DNA from: Eleusine coracana subsp. coracana
Taxonomy: Eukaryota > Streptophyta > Magnoliopsida > Poales > Poaceae
Reading direction: 5' to 3'
DNA length: 64,000 nucleotides
Assembly (NCBI GenBank): GCA_032690845.1
Contig: CM064417.1
Location: forward strand, 37,268,432-37,332,431
Shown: piece after piece, positions 11,441-24,330 of the stretch
How positions within the stretch are numbered: position 1 is the first letter of the stretch
How the letters are laid out: each line of letters starts with the position of its first letter
Notes under the pieces: model-generated
What the model saw: only the letters and a program-made list of their open reading frames with translations
Told to the model about the DNA's origin: nothing
Database searches by the model: none
Made by a program: the position numbers and the translations under genes

Positions 11441-12900
11441 AACTTAAATAAGTCATATCATATATAATAATAAAAAAAACAAAAAATAGGCTTATACTGT
11501 TAGCCCATTGTTATGACCACTCCCCCGTCACGTCTCATGTTTCATTAAAATAATTGAGAAATGTTAAGAACAATCCAGATAACATGTCAAAATAGGTACT
11601 TCTTAGACTCAAGATGTAATTAACTATACTTAGAAAATTCACACATTAAAAATAATAAAAGATTACAATGCAATATGTTAAATGTAAGAATAAATAAAAA
11701 AATAAAACATAATAGCAAACATAATTAATCTTCTTGTGATTTTCATAGCACCAAGCTCAACACTTGAAGCATGTTTAGAAAAACTTAACCGAAACAACTA
11801 AAGTAGATGACACTCCCGAGTAAAGGGGCGGGCCATCGCTCATGTATATTTTTACATGAGGTTGTTTATCTCATAAGAACTCTTTTTATCATGTCTTAAT
11901 ACATTTAGAGTGACACCTTGAACATTGATTATCCATTGTATAAAGTGTTGATATGAAAGAAAAAAAGAATAATTATGTTAAATGAATGGATACTTTTCAA
12001 GATTGCATCGAAGAAAAAAAAAGGGCTTGTTTAGATTTCCGGGGATTGAAATTTTGCTATTGTTTCAGTCATTGTATATCAATCCAATTGTTCAAAATTG
12101 AATTCACTTGTGATAAAAAAAATTCTATGGAATAACCAAAATATTTCACCTAAGAACTAATTGTTCTAGTAATACATTTTCATTGTTCTGAAAATCTGAT
12201 TGAACAAAATTGCTTTTGGCTCTAGCACGACCATTTGAGAAAATGTGGAGGAAAGTAGAGGAAATGGTCGCCACTATACGAAGAATTCCTCCTTGGCTGA
12301 AGCAATTTTTTTTTAGAAAAAAATACAAACTGAATTTTTTTAATCGTGCACAAAGATGAAGTCACTATGAACCTTATCATACATGAATTAATTACATAAA
12401 CTAGTATTTTGCACATGCGACATGCGCGTGCTATTTTTACATAAAAATATATTTAATAAAAGGTCATGTCATGATAGCTAGCCTAACATAAGATAAAATG
12501 GTTAGTATAAAGATCAAATATTACACACTTGTTAAAAGACATGACAAATGACTGTTTCACTTTACATAGTTCCGTAAACAACAAAAAATTGACATCATCT
12601 TGTCTCAAATCATGAAGAGCAAATTCAAATATTTGTATTCTTGATTCGCTTGAGACAACCTGTGATGTCTTCTGGTAAGAAGGAGTTTACTCTGCAAATT
12701 TTGATATCTTTTGGTAAGAAAGGCCTTACTCCATTGTCATCAAAAGACGACAAATTCACAAGGAACTCCCTCTTTAATGTTGCGTGATTTGCATGCTAAC
12801 ATACTACTATGAGCAAATTTCTTCAAAACCACTCACTTAAAGTGTAATCCATTCACTACCACCGACAAAATATTTATCCTGTCAATGCCACTGGCTGATA
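11441..12900. other. AT-rich spacer
   Basis: No supported gene. At about 12006 a GGGCTTGTTTAGATTTCC word resembles the terminus of common grass hAT-type MITEs, but no matching right end was found with confidence. The rest is low-complexity AT-rich sequence. Confidence 0.4.
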
Positions 12901-13800
12901 ATTTTTATCCCTTCATTGCCCGTATTGATCGGATTGTGTCTATTTTTCTAACAAAGACGCCTAAAAAGACGCATCTGTCCTTTCTTCTTCCGTTAAACTG
13001 AAAGGAGCTCAAAACTTGTGGGAAAATCTCGTCACTAACATCTGTCAGCCATGGAGCCTCTCGCTCATGGCGTCTCACACTCGTGTCTCCTGCCATGGAG
13101 CCACGGGACCGCTGCGCCCTTGCGGAACTAATGGCGGGGAGGTGTGACGCGAGAAGGCGACACCGTCGGGAGACGCGGAGAAACAGATGGCAGGGAGGTG
13201 CCACGTGATGAGGCAGGAGGCACCACACGAGACATGGACCTCGACGGATACGAAGCTTTTCCCAGGTGGCGTCGTAAGAGAAGAGAGGAGCGCTTCGGCA
13301 AGGGGAGGCGGGGGAAGAAGGGAGCACCTGTTCGCACAGCACAACGTCCTCGTCCTTGGTCCATGCCGATTTCTTCATTGCCGGCCAGCAGACGCAACCA
13401 TTGACGAAGGCACCGCAGTCGCACACCCGATGGATCCCCCTCTTTCCCCTGCGCATTCAATTGGATTTGTGCAAGAAATGTATGAGATAGGCAATTTGAT
13501 TGAAGGAGACTTGATTCTGGGGGAAATTTGGTCAAGATCGGTCCGATTTGATGCAGAATGGCAGCGATTTAGTGGTGGCTTAGAGTTCTTCGTGGGGGGA
13601 ATCGATGGGCAACTTAGGGGTAGTATGGGCATAAGGCATTTAGAGAAAACACTCATGGTGGATGCAGCCATTGTGGCACAGAACAGAGAAAAATTTTGGA
13701 TCGTTGGCATTGACGGGATTTGCGTTTTCTCGGTGGTGAACTGGGGATTGCACTTTATGCCAATGGCATTGAAACTGATGGTAAATTCATTAATCTAAAC
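12901..13800. other. GC-rich island of unknown origin
   Basis: Open frames exist on both strands (minus 13456-12905, 183 codons; plus 13187-13798, 203 codons). I recognise no domain in either, and the two overlap in the same GC-rich stretch, so at most one could be real. The abrupt GC rise in AT-rich surroundings is what a captured gene fragment in a non-autonomous transposon looks like. No terminal repeats were identified. Confidence 0.2.
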
Positions 13801-15890
13801 TTCGGATTACGGTTACCCACTTAGTTCCATGCACATGACAAGTAAGACAATGTAGTTCCGTATAGTTTGGTTACAAATGATTAGACATTCAAAACCTTTT
13901 ATTAAGCACCCTTTGATATCTTCCAATGTCTAAATCTTTGTTCGAGCATCCACAAATTCTATCTGCCACACACCTAAATCCTTCCTGAATTTACAACTGC
14001 CCACGGAGTCATCTACTACGAGGTCCCATGTTGAAACATTGCTGCCTTCTCGATTCATCTATAAAAGCCATGTGGAAACCATGCTTATCCAAACAAAGAC
14101 AGCAGCTACGACCTAATTACCTGGTCAAAGTTGCTCCAGTCTTCCAGACATTGCAATCTGAACCATGGCCATTCTGGACAACCCTCATGTCAAGATCTGC
14201 ACCCTGAAAAACCTTTACTAGCAAAGCATATCACTATATCAGCAAATTGTAACCAAATCATAGAGTATCACCGGCAGCTGTTACCCATACGAACAAAGTA
14301 AGGGTTCCTTTTCCTCCATTATTACTTCGTCTTTATCTTCCTTAAACAGTGAAAAAATGATGTCTAAGTCCCAGACATGAGAAACAAGTAAAATTGAAGT
14401 TTCATTGATAATTTTCTGCTTTGCACTAAGTAATGAAAGCTATAATAGCAGTTACTTACCTTTTGTATTATAATATTAAAGTACTCAGATAAATGGATAC
14501 AATTGCTAACATAGATACACTTTTAGCAATCAGCATATAGCAGCTAAATCTGAAATTTTGATTAAAAAATATTTAAGCAATTTAAAGACATGGTGCTCCC
14601 TTTGAATCACATGAGACCAAGTGTGATAAAACAAAATACACACTCTGCCCCGTTTTCTTAGGCTTTGCTGCCTAATTTCTACATAGAACTAACCATCTAC
14701 AGTCGCAGCAATATGATATCAGGGAAAGTCACCAACTTTGCTGACGAAGTTACTCCTTTTGATGCATTTTTAACCAAATAATGTATAGTCAAATGTTGAT
14801 CACTGCATCAGGTGTATGGTGCAAAATTCTGAACATCATAGAGAAAATAGTACCCATTATGCTGCCAGGGAATCATGTTGTTGCAGGGAATTAAACAATC
14901 TGTTGTTTTTGTAGCATAGAACGGCAAGGAGTAAGCTAAGGTTATATCACAATAGAGGTATGCATAAACGTATGCAAGTGTAAAGAGAAATATCAGCTAG
15001 CGTATGTAGTGCATCAAGAGCTGAGCTTTGTTATGACGAAATTTAGCTTTATTGTTAAGATCTTAACCTCATATAATTAATTTCAAAACTTGTAAAGAAA
15101 GTTTTAATTTATGTAACTCTCCAACCATTCGTATAAATCAGAGAATCTGAAACCTGGATATCATTTTGAAAATAAAAACAATGGAATTGGCAAAATTACT
15201 CCAATGCAATATAGAGCTATCAAAAACAAAGTAATGATGATCACCAAAACCTTTTACACATCACAAATGGCTAGTTGGGAATACATACCCAGTGGAATAA
15301 GCAATTTCGGAGATCACAACGGCATGCAGAGCGTCTCTATCTTCATGTCTGCTGATGTTGCAGCTTCTGATCAACCTGTTTTCATAAGCAGTGGAAGGCT
15401 TGCCATGGGAGAAGCATGCAGAGCTGTTCACTTACCACATTTGCTCTGTCCAACATCCTACATCGAGCAGCAGAAGCGCTCAACATTGAAGAAATTTCCC
15501 ACTCCATTTCTATGTTCTATATAGAAATATAGAAAAGTGCAAGATAGAAAAGCACATCGAACTGATTCACTATGTAGTCAACCAGACAGCCGGATAGGTG
15601 TCTATCCATGTCGGTGTCTAACCAATTCTGTACTTCCATCAATGAGTTAACTGCAGATTTCAGGCAGTTTTCTGTTTGTACACGATACACTACACGGAGA
15701 GCCCTTTGTCAGATACTCACATCATACATTGACCACAACCTTCTCTGTTAAAGGTTTAGAACAAACATAAATACAATTGATTTACGACACATAGTTTACA
15801 ACACTTCAGAAGAAAACAAAGTTCAGTTCAGAAATATTGCAGGGTGAAAAGGGATGGAGAAACCAGGGGGATCGGTCTACATACAACAGG
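13800..15890. other. AT-rich spacer
   Basis: No gene supported. A short open frame at 15204-15524 has no recognisable domain. It may hold 3' remains of the REVEILLE-like relic on the minus strand, but I could not confirm that. Confidence 0.4.
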
Positions 15891-16560
15891 CTCAAACTGA
15901 GGGGCTGACAGGTTAGTCTCGAGGTTTCACAACGCCAGCAAGATCTGCAACAGGAAATCTCAGCTTTAGGAGATGTTTCGTCGATTAAAAGATGTGAGAA
16001 AAAATTAGTACTATATCATTATGAGTATTTACTGTGTTAACTGTGATGTCATCCATGTCCATCAGTTTCTGCAGATGCGCTTCGATGGGGAACGACGTGT
16101 TCGGGTCGAACATGTAACCGATGAACCTACACACTTGTGCAAAGTGCACACCATCTGCGAAAGATATTCAAACTGAAGCCATTTTGTTATGGATAGTATT
16201 GCTTCATCTTCCATCCTGAAATACTTCAGGCAAGAAGTTTTGTATTGGAAGAGGATTTGACCTGGTGACAATGAAAGCTGAATGATTTCGACGTACACGT
16301 TGCCAGTCGCTGATTTTTCACTTGATGAGCTGCCAACACATTCAATGGTTGCATTGCTGAAACTTGGCACCCCGATGAGTGGACTGTCACCTGAATCGAC
16401 GAAACCAAGTTATATTCTCAGAAGAATTTCTCAGTAAACAGGAGGCGATAAAGGAAAACAAAAGAACTGAAAGGCAACCTGCCTCTATGCATCAGTGTTT
16501 CACCCATGCTGAAGTTCCTTCAGTTGCTGGCAACTGCAAGCTTTGCATGTCTGAATCTGA
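15890..16560 (-). pseudogene. Relic of a REVEILLE (LHY/CCA1-like MYB) gene, C-terminal part
   Basis: Three exon-like blocks on the minus strand match the conserved C-terminal part of REVEILLE3/5/6/8-type single-MYB clock transcription factors. The upstream block (about 16380-16165) reads VPSFSNATIECVGSSSSEK in one frame and LPIQNFLPEVFQDGR in another, so it is frameshifted. The middle exon (16154-16033, GT-AG) reads HFAQVCRFIGYMFDP and HLQKLMDMDDITVNT. The last block (from 15944 down) reads ILLAL-stop-NLETNLSAPQFEP, where intact relatives have a residue at the stop (TGA at 15927-15929). The MYB-domain exons were not found. This is a dead fragment of a paralogue, not a working clock gene. Confidence 0.6.
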
Positions 16561-16569
16561 AAAATAGTC

Positions 16570-17035
16570 AGAAACAATGTAACATCACTACTCAGATGAA
16601 ATGAAACTAAATTATTACAGTATAAGTTGTCAACTGTAGCTGAGGCTGAGCAGAGCACAAACTAAACCTTCAAAATTGCTTTGTGGTAGAGATACTTCAC
16701 GGTGGCTGCAGGGAGAATTCCAGGCAGTCCCAACCGATGGAGCCACAGGCAACACCGTCGGACGGACTCAATATTATGACATCCCAATGTCACTATACCT
16801 ATTTGATCACATAATTGCACCTAATTCTAGTTTATAAAGTCATAATTAAATTTTAACAGCATTTCAAATTTATTTAAAATTACATTTAAACTAGAATGTG
16901 GTTAGATTGTGAAGCAACTTCAAATTTTGCTATACAATAAAGTTCTAGAAAATATATATGTGATAGGATATGTCATAAAAAAATTTTAAAAACTTTTTTA
17001 AAATTTTTTTCAATTTAAAAATACCCTAATTAATT
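16570..17035. other. AT-rich spacer
   Basis: AT-rich, with poly-T/A runs near 16980-17010. No gene or clear element seen. Confidence 0.4.
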
Positions 17036-17039
17036 CCCT

Positions 17040-17420
17040 CTTTTTCGCTGACAATGGCAGCAGGACGACACGTATCAAGGGCGCGTGTCCGGGCCAGGGA
17101 AGGGAGGCAGCCAAATCACCGAAGAAACCGTCGCCTCGGTCGCCCCACGCCCTATCCTCGGCTCTCCCGTCGCTCTCCTCGCCCAGCTCGTCCTCTATCT
17201 CTCTCTATCCGCTGTACCGCCTTCCATTGCCGTGCTGCACTAAAGCTCGCCGCGCCGCCGAATCCCACCACAAGAATTCGAGATCAGCCCCGGAATGGAT
17301 GCGCCGCGAAGCCACGAAACTCCCAGAACAAACTCCATCTCAATCCATCAACCGAGCGCGTAGTATTTCGCACTTTTCTCCGATGACCTCACCTCGGCAC
17401 ATCCCTGACGAGATGGTATA
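17040..17420 (+). other. GC-rich island, possible orphan first exon
   Basis: A plus-strand frame (17054-17386) is rich in Arg and Pro and carries no recognisable domain. A GATG|GTATAATT donor-like site follows at about 17415. It could be a leader or first exon left from a gene whose remainder was displaced, or a captured fragment. No downstream exons were found before the retrotransposon at 18354. Confidence 0.2.
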
Positions 17421-17429
17421 ATTCTCCTA

Positions 17430-18353
17430 CTTTGGTGAGTCTCGAAGTCCAATTCTTGAACCTATGCGTCTATAGCTTCCTTGCGCAACTCTCTAAACAT
17501 TACTTCCTTTGATTTCTCCAAGGAAAACGTAGCAGTTTGGGTATTTCTGGCCGCAACGCTCACTGTTCGAAGGTTGAAGACGAACAATGGCAATTTCGTA
17601 AATAATGGGAAGTTCAAAAAAAAAATCCAGAAATTGCTTTAATCTTGTAAAACCAATATCTAGAGTTCTAGAGCTCCTAAAATAGCAATCTAAATTTTGT
17701 TGGTTTGCATTGAGTATATTAGTACATATGTTTTAAATGAATACTTTTTATGTGTGATTTATTTAGGGTAAAGCTTAATAATTTTATATCCTTAGTTGTA
17801 GAATTGATAAAACAGTAAATTAAATTATTTGTCTTCTCTTGACATGCTTAGTTCATATGATAAATTTATGACCCTAGTTTCTCAACATATAATTATATAT
17901 GATTTTATCTTTAACATGCTTAGAATATCATTAGAGTAAATTCTATAATTTTTTAGGAGTTGGTCTTGTGCACAAAAATCATGCTTGTCACATTGCATCT
18001 CCATGAATTTTTATAGGAATTTATCTTCTGTTTATATTGTATTATAATTTTTTTAAGCAAAAATCTTGTTAAATGCATTATAATTGATTTGTTCGTAATA
18101 TAATTATGAAAATTAGTGAAAGTGATCATCATAATCATATTTATCATCAGTAGATCAATCATGTCCAGTAGCATGTTTTTAGTATAGTAAATGAATTAAT
18201 TGATCGTTATTTTTTGCATAATCCTGTTTTAATGTAATAGAAAATGTTTATCATGAAAAATCTACTTTTAATTTATGTTCTTAAGCATATGGCTTTGAGA
18301 ACAATGTTAAGGAACCACTTTTAATTGATGTGTTCATCCATCATGTGCATCAC
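17430..18353. other. AT-rich left flank of the copia element
   Basis: AT-rich sequence without supported genes. It ends at ATCAC directly before the TG of the left LTR, the expected position of one target-site copy. The partner copy is missing because the other LTR is truncated. Confidence 0.5.
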
Positions 18354-19858
18354 TGTAGGATTTAGAATACCAACTAGAGGGGACTGAATAAGTGGTTTTT
18401 GATAATTTATGACCTGCAAAAATAAATGCGGAAATAATCCAAGAATAATACGTGCATGAAATAGAACGACACCTATGTTGTGAGAGGGGTTTGCAATCCT
18501 AGGTGATAAGCAACATAGTAATCTCTAGTAATAAAAAGAACGAATAAATAAAAAGACGAGAGACACAAATATATCCAGTGGTCTCGGTGACTTGCCGATC
18601 ACCCCTAATCCACGTTGTGGTGGATTCAAGCCTTTGACTTGCTTCTCTATCAAGTATACACTTCTCGCTATCGAGAAGGGCTCACACAAGAGCAACTCGA
18701 TCTTAAGCCAAAATCAATCCCTTGAACCTCTCCAAACCTTGATGTCACTAGAGTTACCCTTTGCCGCTCCGGTGAGGCGAGTACAAGACCTCTTACGCGA
18801 ACACCGGATCTCCTTTACAATCTTCTTGAAGGGTTCACGGTTTTCACGCTACCAAGCCGACTAGGAGGCAGCAAACTCTAAGAGTAACAAGCCGATATCG
18901 CTCGTTTGATGAACACCTAGTGCCACAATGCTTGAATCACTCAATAATAAGCACTAGATTCTCACACATTTGCAATGGATCAATGGAAGCTTATGTGAGA
19001 ATGGAGTGGGCTCAAATAGCTCAATGATTTTCTTCAGGGTGTCAAGAGAGCTAAAATGCACGAGAGGAGTGGGTATATATAGCCAAGGCAACAAAAACTA
19101 ACCGTTACAACCTTCTACGCACCTGGCGGTCAGACCGCTAGTAGTCCAACGGCTAGTTTGACTGCAATTCAAACAAGGCAGTGTCCTGGCGGTCAGACCG
19201 ACCCTGACTGGCGATGAGACCGCGAACACCTGACGTTCAGACCGGAGACCCCAGGCGGTCAAACCGCTGCAAGGGCATGAAAGCCCATACCTTACTGGAC
19301 AACTCCGGTCAGACCGCCAGCCGGCCGCGATCGGACCGGCAGTAGGCCGCGGTCAGACCGCCACTTGGCCACAGTTAGACCGCCAGCACTGTCGATAGGA
19401 ATTTCTCAGGGAATTTTTTAGGGTGTTTCCAACAGAGATTTTTCAAGGAATGTTTGGACTTTTCTTCAACAAAGATATTCAAGGAAATTTATGAGAGAAT
19501 TCAAATATGATTTGCAACGAATTTTTGTAATAGTTTGCATAGGTTCTTTCAAGGAATATTTGGAGGAGTATAACATTGGAAAATGATTTTTTCATAAAGT
19601 GGCAATTAAGAATTCATCAAGTTACTAGAACAACGACCCCTCTTAATAGTGCGGCAACTACACTAGCAATCCGGTTATTTTCTCCTCTAATCTCCTTACG
19701 ACCGGTAAAATAGAAAACCTATGTTTATACCTTTGCCTTGTGCCGCCTTCTTCATCTTAATTGAAATGTGAGATTATGAATTGATCATCATTAGAATATC
19801 ATAAGCCATACGTCTTCATTAATTACTAAAACCCTTAATCTAGGGCCTAGATACTTCA
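18354..19858 (-). repeat. 3' LTR of the copia element (complete, 1505 bp)
   Basis: Starts TGTAGGAT and ends ATACTTCA on the + strand, so both canonical TG...CA ends are present. It contains a minus-strand TATATATA promoter-like box at about 19074-19081. About eight more-or-less decayed CGGTCAGACCG palindromes lie between 19121 and 19385. Confidence 0.93.
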
Positions 19859-19860
19859 AT

Positions 19861-19873
19861 CTCCCCCTTTTTT
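19861..19873 (-). promoter_or_regulatory. Polypurine tract of the copia element
   Basis: AAAAAAGGGGGAG on the minus strand, immediately inside the 3' LTR; this primes plus-strand DNA synthesis. Further AGGGGAG-like tracts on the same strand lie at about 19949-19959 and 21052-21060, consistent with the multiple tracts typical of Sireviruses. Confidence 0.8.
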
Positions 19874-20099
19874 GTCATTGATGACAATATAATAAAGTGA
19901 AGCATTGATGATAATATAATGAAGTGAAGCATGAATGAGCCACATGAAGTGAGCTCCCCTGAATGTTAGCATAGGCATAATAAACTCAAACCAAATATCA
20001 ATCCAAGCAACCAAATATTCGAGTGCAAACCAATGTTACAACCCAAAATTCAAATGAAAGCAAGCGACATAGTTTAACACAATCATAAGAAAGATACAA

Positions 20100-20170
20100 A
20101 TGAGAAGAAACACGAGATATCCATGAATATGAGATCAAGATATCCATGAATATGAGATCAAGATTCAAGG
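20100..20170. repeat. Short tandem repeats in the copia 3' non-coding region
   Basis: A unit of about 23 bp (GATATCCATGAATATGAGAT plus a few bases) occurs twice in tandem at about 20117-20162, followed by a (GA)n run. A looser duplication of AATATAATGAAGTGAAGCAT lies at about 19885-19935. All are in the region between RNase H and the 3' LTR. Confidence 0.6.
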
Positions 20171-20279
20171 GAAGAGAGAGAGAGAGAGGAGGAGATGTGT
20201 TTTGGTAATGGTTAGAGAGTTGTGGCCGAAGGGGTATGGAGGAGGAAGAGGTTAAAGAGAAAAATAAACTAGATCTTAC

Positions 20280-20475
20280 ATGTCCGCCTCTGGCGGTCTG
20301 ACCGCGACCCACCAGCGGTCTGACCGTGCATTACCTGTGGTCTGACCGTGACCCTCTGGCGGTCAGACCGAGCGACTCTAGAAAGGTTTTTCGCTGGAGC
20401 CCCTCCTTGGTGGTCTGACCGTGCCCTTCTAGCGGTCTGACTGCGGCTGACGGTGTGACCGGGTTCCACTGCAGA
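20280..20475. repeat. Internal cluster of CGGTCTGACCG palindromes
   Basis: About eight full or decayed copies of CGGTCTGACCG/CGGTCAGACCG (CGGTC and GACCG arms around one A/T base) lie within 200 bp of the copia 3' non-coding region. The same motif class fills part of both LTRs. Variants such as GTGGTCTGACC fit C-to-T decay of CpG. Confidence 0.8.
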
Positions 20476-21132
20476 TCTGACCACGAGCTGCACCTTGAGA
20501 GTTTTAACTCTGAATTTTTCCTAAAAACTGCAGTGTACTTCCAAATTGCTTTGAACATTCTCGATTCTATTGATTCTCTCCTTTTGACTGCTAAGTATTT
20601 AACATAGTGAAAATCAGTGGTCTTTAAAATTTCTCTTGGTTTGTTCCTTGATCTCATTCTTCATGGAAAAAAGTCACTTATAGGAATTCAACTAGGATCC
20701 AAACACACACAAAAAAAAAATGGAGAGAATGAGAACCATGGAAATATATGAGCCGAAATACACATTGAGGATCATTGCATATGAAGATGCAAGAATCTTT
20801 GTGCGGAGCTCACTAAATGCCATAAATACGATTTAGAGAAAGAAAATTATCATTTCAAGCCATTTTTAAAAGAAAGAGAGGATTTTATGGAGATAGACCA
20901 CCTCAAAATTCAGATTGGGTTTTTGAACTTCTTTCAAACGGTTTTTGCAAATATTTGAGCTTTTCATAAAATAAAACTTTGAAGAACATTATGGCATCGG
21001 TTTTGATTTATTCACTTAAGAGAGGACCCACTATATATGAGATGATATAGGACTCCCCCTAAATGTGATACCCAAAAGGAAATGCAAATTAAGACAAATT
21101 AAGAGCAAATGTAGAACAAACGGAAGAAACCA

Positions 21133-22573
21133 TCAAGCAACATTTGAGAGATCAATAACATTTAGGTCGCTCCTCAACTTGCAAAATCGAGTCTCATCAA
21201 AAGGTTTAGTGAAGATATCAGCCAATTGATCTTTCGTCTTCACCCTTTCCGTCACAATGTCTCCTTTGCTCACATGATCCCTTATAAAATGATGGCGGAT
21301 GTCAATATGCTTGGTTCTCTTATGTTGAACAGGGTTTGTAGCAATCTTTACACCACTTTCATTATCGCATAGGAGAGGGATGCAATCAAATTTTACTCCA
21401 TAATCTAACAATGTTTGTTTCATCCATAATAATTGTGCGCAACAACTACCGGCTGAAAGATCTTCAGTTTCGGCAGTAGAAAGAGCAACTGAATTTTGCT
21501 TCTTTGATGACCATTAGACCAATGATCTTCCAAGTAATTGACATGTGCCAGAAGTGCTTTTTCTATCAATTTTGCAACCAACATAATCTGAATCAGAAAA
21601 CCTGATAAGAATAAATTGAGCACCTTTTGGATACAATAGACCTAAATTTGGTGTTTTCTTCAACTATCTCAATATTCTTTTGACGGCTATCATATGACAT
21701 TCTTTTGGTGATGCTTGATATCTTGCACACATACAAACACTAAACATTATATCGGGCCTAGATGCGGTGAGATAAAGAAGACTTCCAATCATAGAGCAAA
21801 ATAGTTTAAGATCAACCGATTTCCCTCCTTCATCAAGATCAAGATGTGCATTTGTTGCCATAGGTGTCTTGATGGGTTTTGAATTTTCCATGCCAAACCT
21901 TTTGAGTAGATCACTAACATACTTGCTTTGACAAATAAAAGTCCGATCTTTTGTTTGTTTCACTTGAAGACCAAGAAAGAAACTTAATTCACCTATCATG
22001 GACATTTCAAATTCTTTGGACATCATATTTCCAAATTCCTCACAAAAGTCTTGATTTATTGAGCCAAAAATAATATCATCAACATAAATTTGACAAATGA
22101 AGAGATCATCTCCAATTTTCTTGGTAAATAAGGTGGTATCCACCTTTCCAATCTTGAACCCTTTAGAGATAAGAAAATCCCTCAATCTTTCATACCACGC
22201 ACGTGGTGCTTGTTTAAGACCATATAGTGCTTTTGAAAGCTTATAAATATGGCTTGGCCTCTTTGGGTCTTCAAACCCGGGTTGTTGTTCAACAAATACT
22301 AGCTCATTTATTTTTTTCATTTAAGAAGGCACTTTTCACATTCATTTGATATAATTTGATATTGTGAGAAGTGGCATATGCAAGTAAGATTCTTATAGCT
22401 TCAAGTCTTACAACGGGAGCAAAAGTTTCATCAAAATATAAGCCTTCAACTTGAGTGTAGCCTTGTGCTACAAGTCTTGCTTTATTTCTTACAACAATGC
22501 TATTTTCATCTTGTTTGTTTCGAAATATCCATTTTGTACCAATCACATTGTGATCATTTGGTCTTTTTACCAA
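21133..22573 (-). pseudogene. Copia reverse transcriptase and RNase H remnants
   Basis: RT is read in two overlapping frames (22573-22304 and 22320-21664), so there is a frameshift near 22310. Motifs seen are GTKWIFRNKQ, ARLVAQGYTQ, ETFAPVVRLEAIR and the catalytic YVDDIIFGS. RNase H follows (21423-21133) with LLCDNESGVKIATNP and TKHIDIRHHFIRDHV, then DQLADIFTKP. The enzymes would copy element RNA into DNA. Further disruption lies between 21664 and 21423. It cannot be translated as one protein. Confidence 0.85.
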
Positions 22574-23031
22574 TTCTCATACGTCATTGCGGTCAAAATT
22601 GTTTAGTTCTTCATGCATTGTATTTACCCAATCCGGATCATTTAGGGCTTCATCTATTTTTGTTGGTTCTCCATTTGAGACAAAAGAGTAGTGTTCACAA
22701 AATGAGGCAAGTCTTGATCTTGTTTGAACAGCTGTATTTATAATTTCAACAATTTGATCCACCATATGGTCTTTTGTAATAGAATTATGAATCTTAGGTT
22801 GAGCATTTATATCTTGAGTAGTGCTTGAGGAACCATCATTTTCAGATTGACTTGTAACATTTTCATCTCCATCCTCGTTGCTCGATTGACGATGATCATT
22901 TGAGATAGGTGAGGAGAATGGTACTTGAGATATTGATGGATTCACATCATCGTCTTCTTCACCCTTGAATTTAGTGTCACCAATGGTCATATTCTTCATA
23001 GCTTTTCTCAACCTCTCAACTCCTACATCAT

Positions 23032-24330
23032 CTAAATTTTCTTGCTCTTGTTGAGAACCATTTGTTTCATCAAACTCAACATCGCTAGATTCTTCCACAA
23101 TTCCAGAATTTTTATTGAACACTCGATAGGCTTTGCTATTTGAAAAGTATCCGAGTAAAAATCCTTCATCACATTTCTTTGGAACTTTGACAATCTTGAG
23201 CCTTTTCTATATATGTAGCATTTGCATCCAAATATACGAAAATATGATATATTTGGTTTTGTTCCCACTAGCAGCTCATATGGAGTCTTTTTCAACAACC
23301 GATGGCAATATAGTCTATTTGAGACATGGCAAGCGGTGTTAATAGCTTCAGCCCAAAAACTGTCTGAAATATTATATTCCGATAGCATTGATCTTGCCAT
23401 GTCGATCAAGGTTCTATTTTTCCTTTCAACAACACCATTTTGTTTCGGAGTGTATTTTGCTGAAAATTCATGTTTAATTCCCTTTTCTTCACAATATTCA
23501 TCAACTTTGTAATTCTTAAATTCGGTGCTATTGTCATTTCTAATTTTCTTGATGTTGAACTCAAATTCATTTTCAGCCCTCTTTGCAAAGTTCTTGAAAA
23601 TGTTGAATACATTTGATTTGTCATGTAGAAAGAATATCCATGTGTATCTTGAAAAGTCATCCATAATGACAAGACAATAGCTATTTCGACCAATGCTTCT
23701 ATATCTGGTTGGTCCAAATAAATCCATATGGAGCAATTCCAATGGTCTTGTAGTAGACATAACACTTTTTGAAGGATGAGAGTTTCCAACTTGTTTTCTG
23801 GATTAACAAACACTATATAATTTATCCTTTTTAAATACCATATCTTGTAATCCAATTACTAAATCATGCTTCATAAGACGGTTCAATTATTTCATTCCAA
23901 CATGACCAAGCCTTCTATGCCACAACCATCCTTTTGATGCTTTGGTGAATAAACAAGTCCTCAAGTTGGCATCTTTTGATAAGAAATCCACAAGGTAAAG
24001 ATTTCCATACTGAAATCCTTTGAAAATCAACTCATTGTTCTTGATGCTTGTAATGATGACATCTTTTGGAGAGAAGATACATGTGAGTCCAAGGTCACAC
24101 AATTGAGCCACCGATAACAAATTGAAACTTAGTGATTCAACTAGCAAGACATTTTGAGATAGATAGATCATTAGAGATAGAAATTTTTTCCAATCCTTTC
24201 ACTTTGCCTTTGCTATTATCTCGAAAAGTAATCTTGTTAAATTCTGAACCTTCATCATTCATTGAGGTGAACAACCACTATCAAGCACCCAATGATGTCC
24301 ACCGAATTTATAGTTCACCTACAAACAAAA
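23032..24330 (-). pseudogene. Copia protease and integrase remnants
   Basis: A protease-like WVLDSGCS (active-site DSG) is visible at about 24300-24265, followed by a stop. The integrase zinc-binding part ends in WLWHRRLGHVG (24171-23887). The core (23760 downward) keeps the DDE residues: D in ELLHMDLFGP, D in RNDNSTEF and E in NGVVERKNRTL. The chain continues past SFWAEAINTACHVSNR. The blocks are in different frames and separated by stops. Integrase ahead of RT is the copia order. Confidence 0.83.

Noticed and set aside
12905..13798. Two overlapping frames of 183 and 203 codons on opposite strands
   Set aside because: No recognised domain and mutually exclusive; kept only as a GC-rich island.
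20280..20475. CGGTCTGACCG cluster as a CRISPR-like array
   Set aside because: Units are short, variable palindromes with irregular spacing inside a plant retrotransposon; there is no repeat-spacer architecture.
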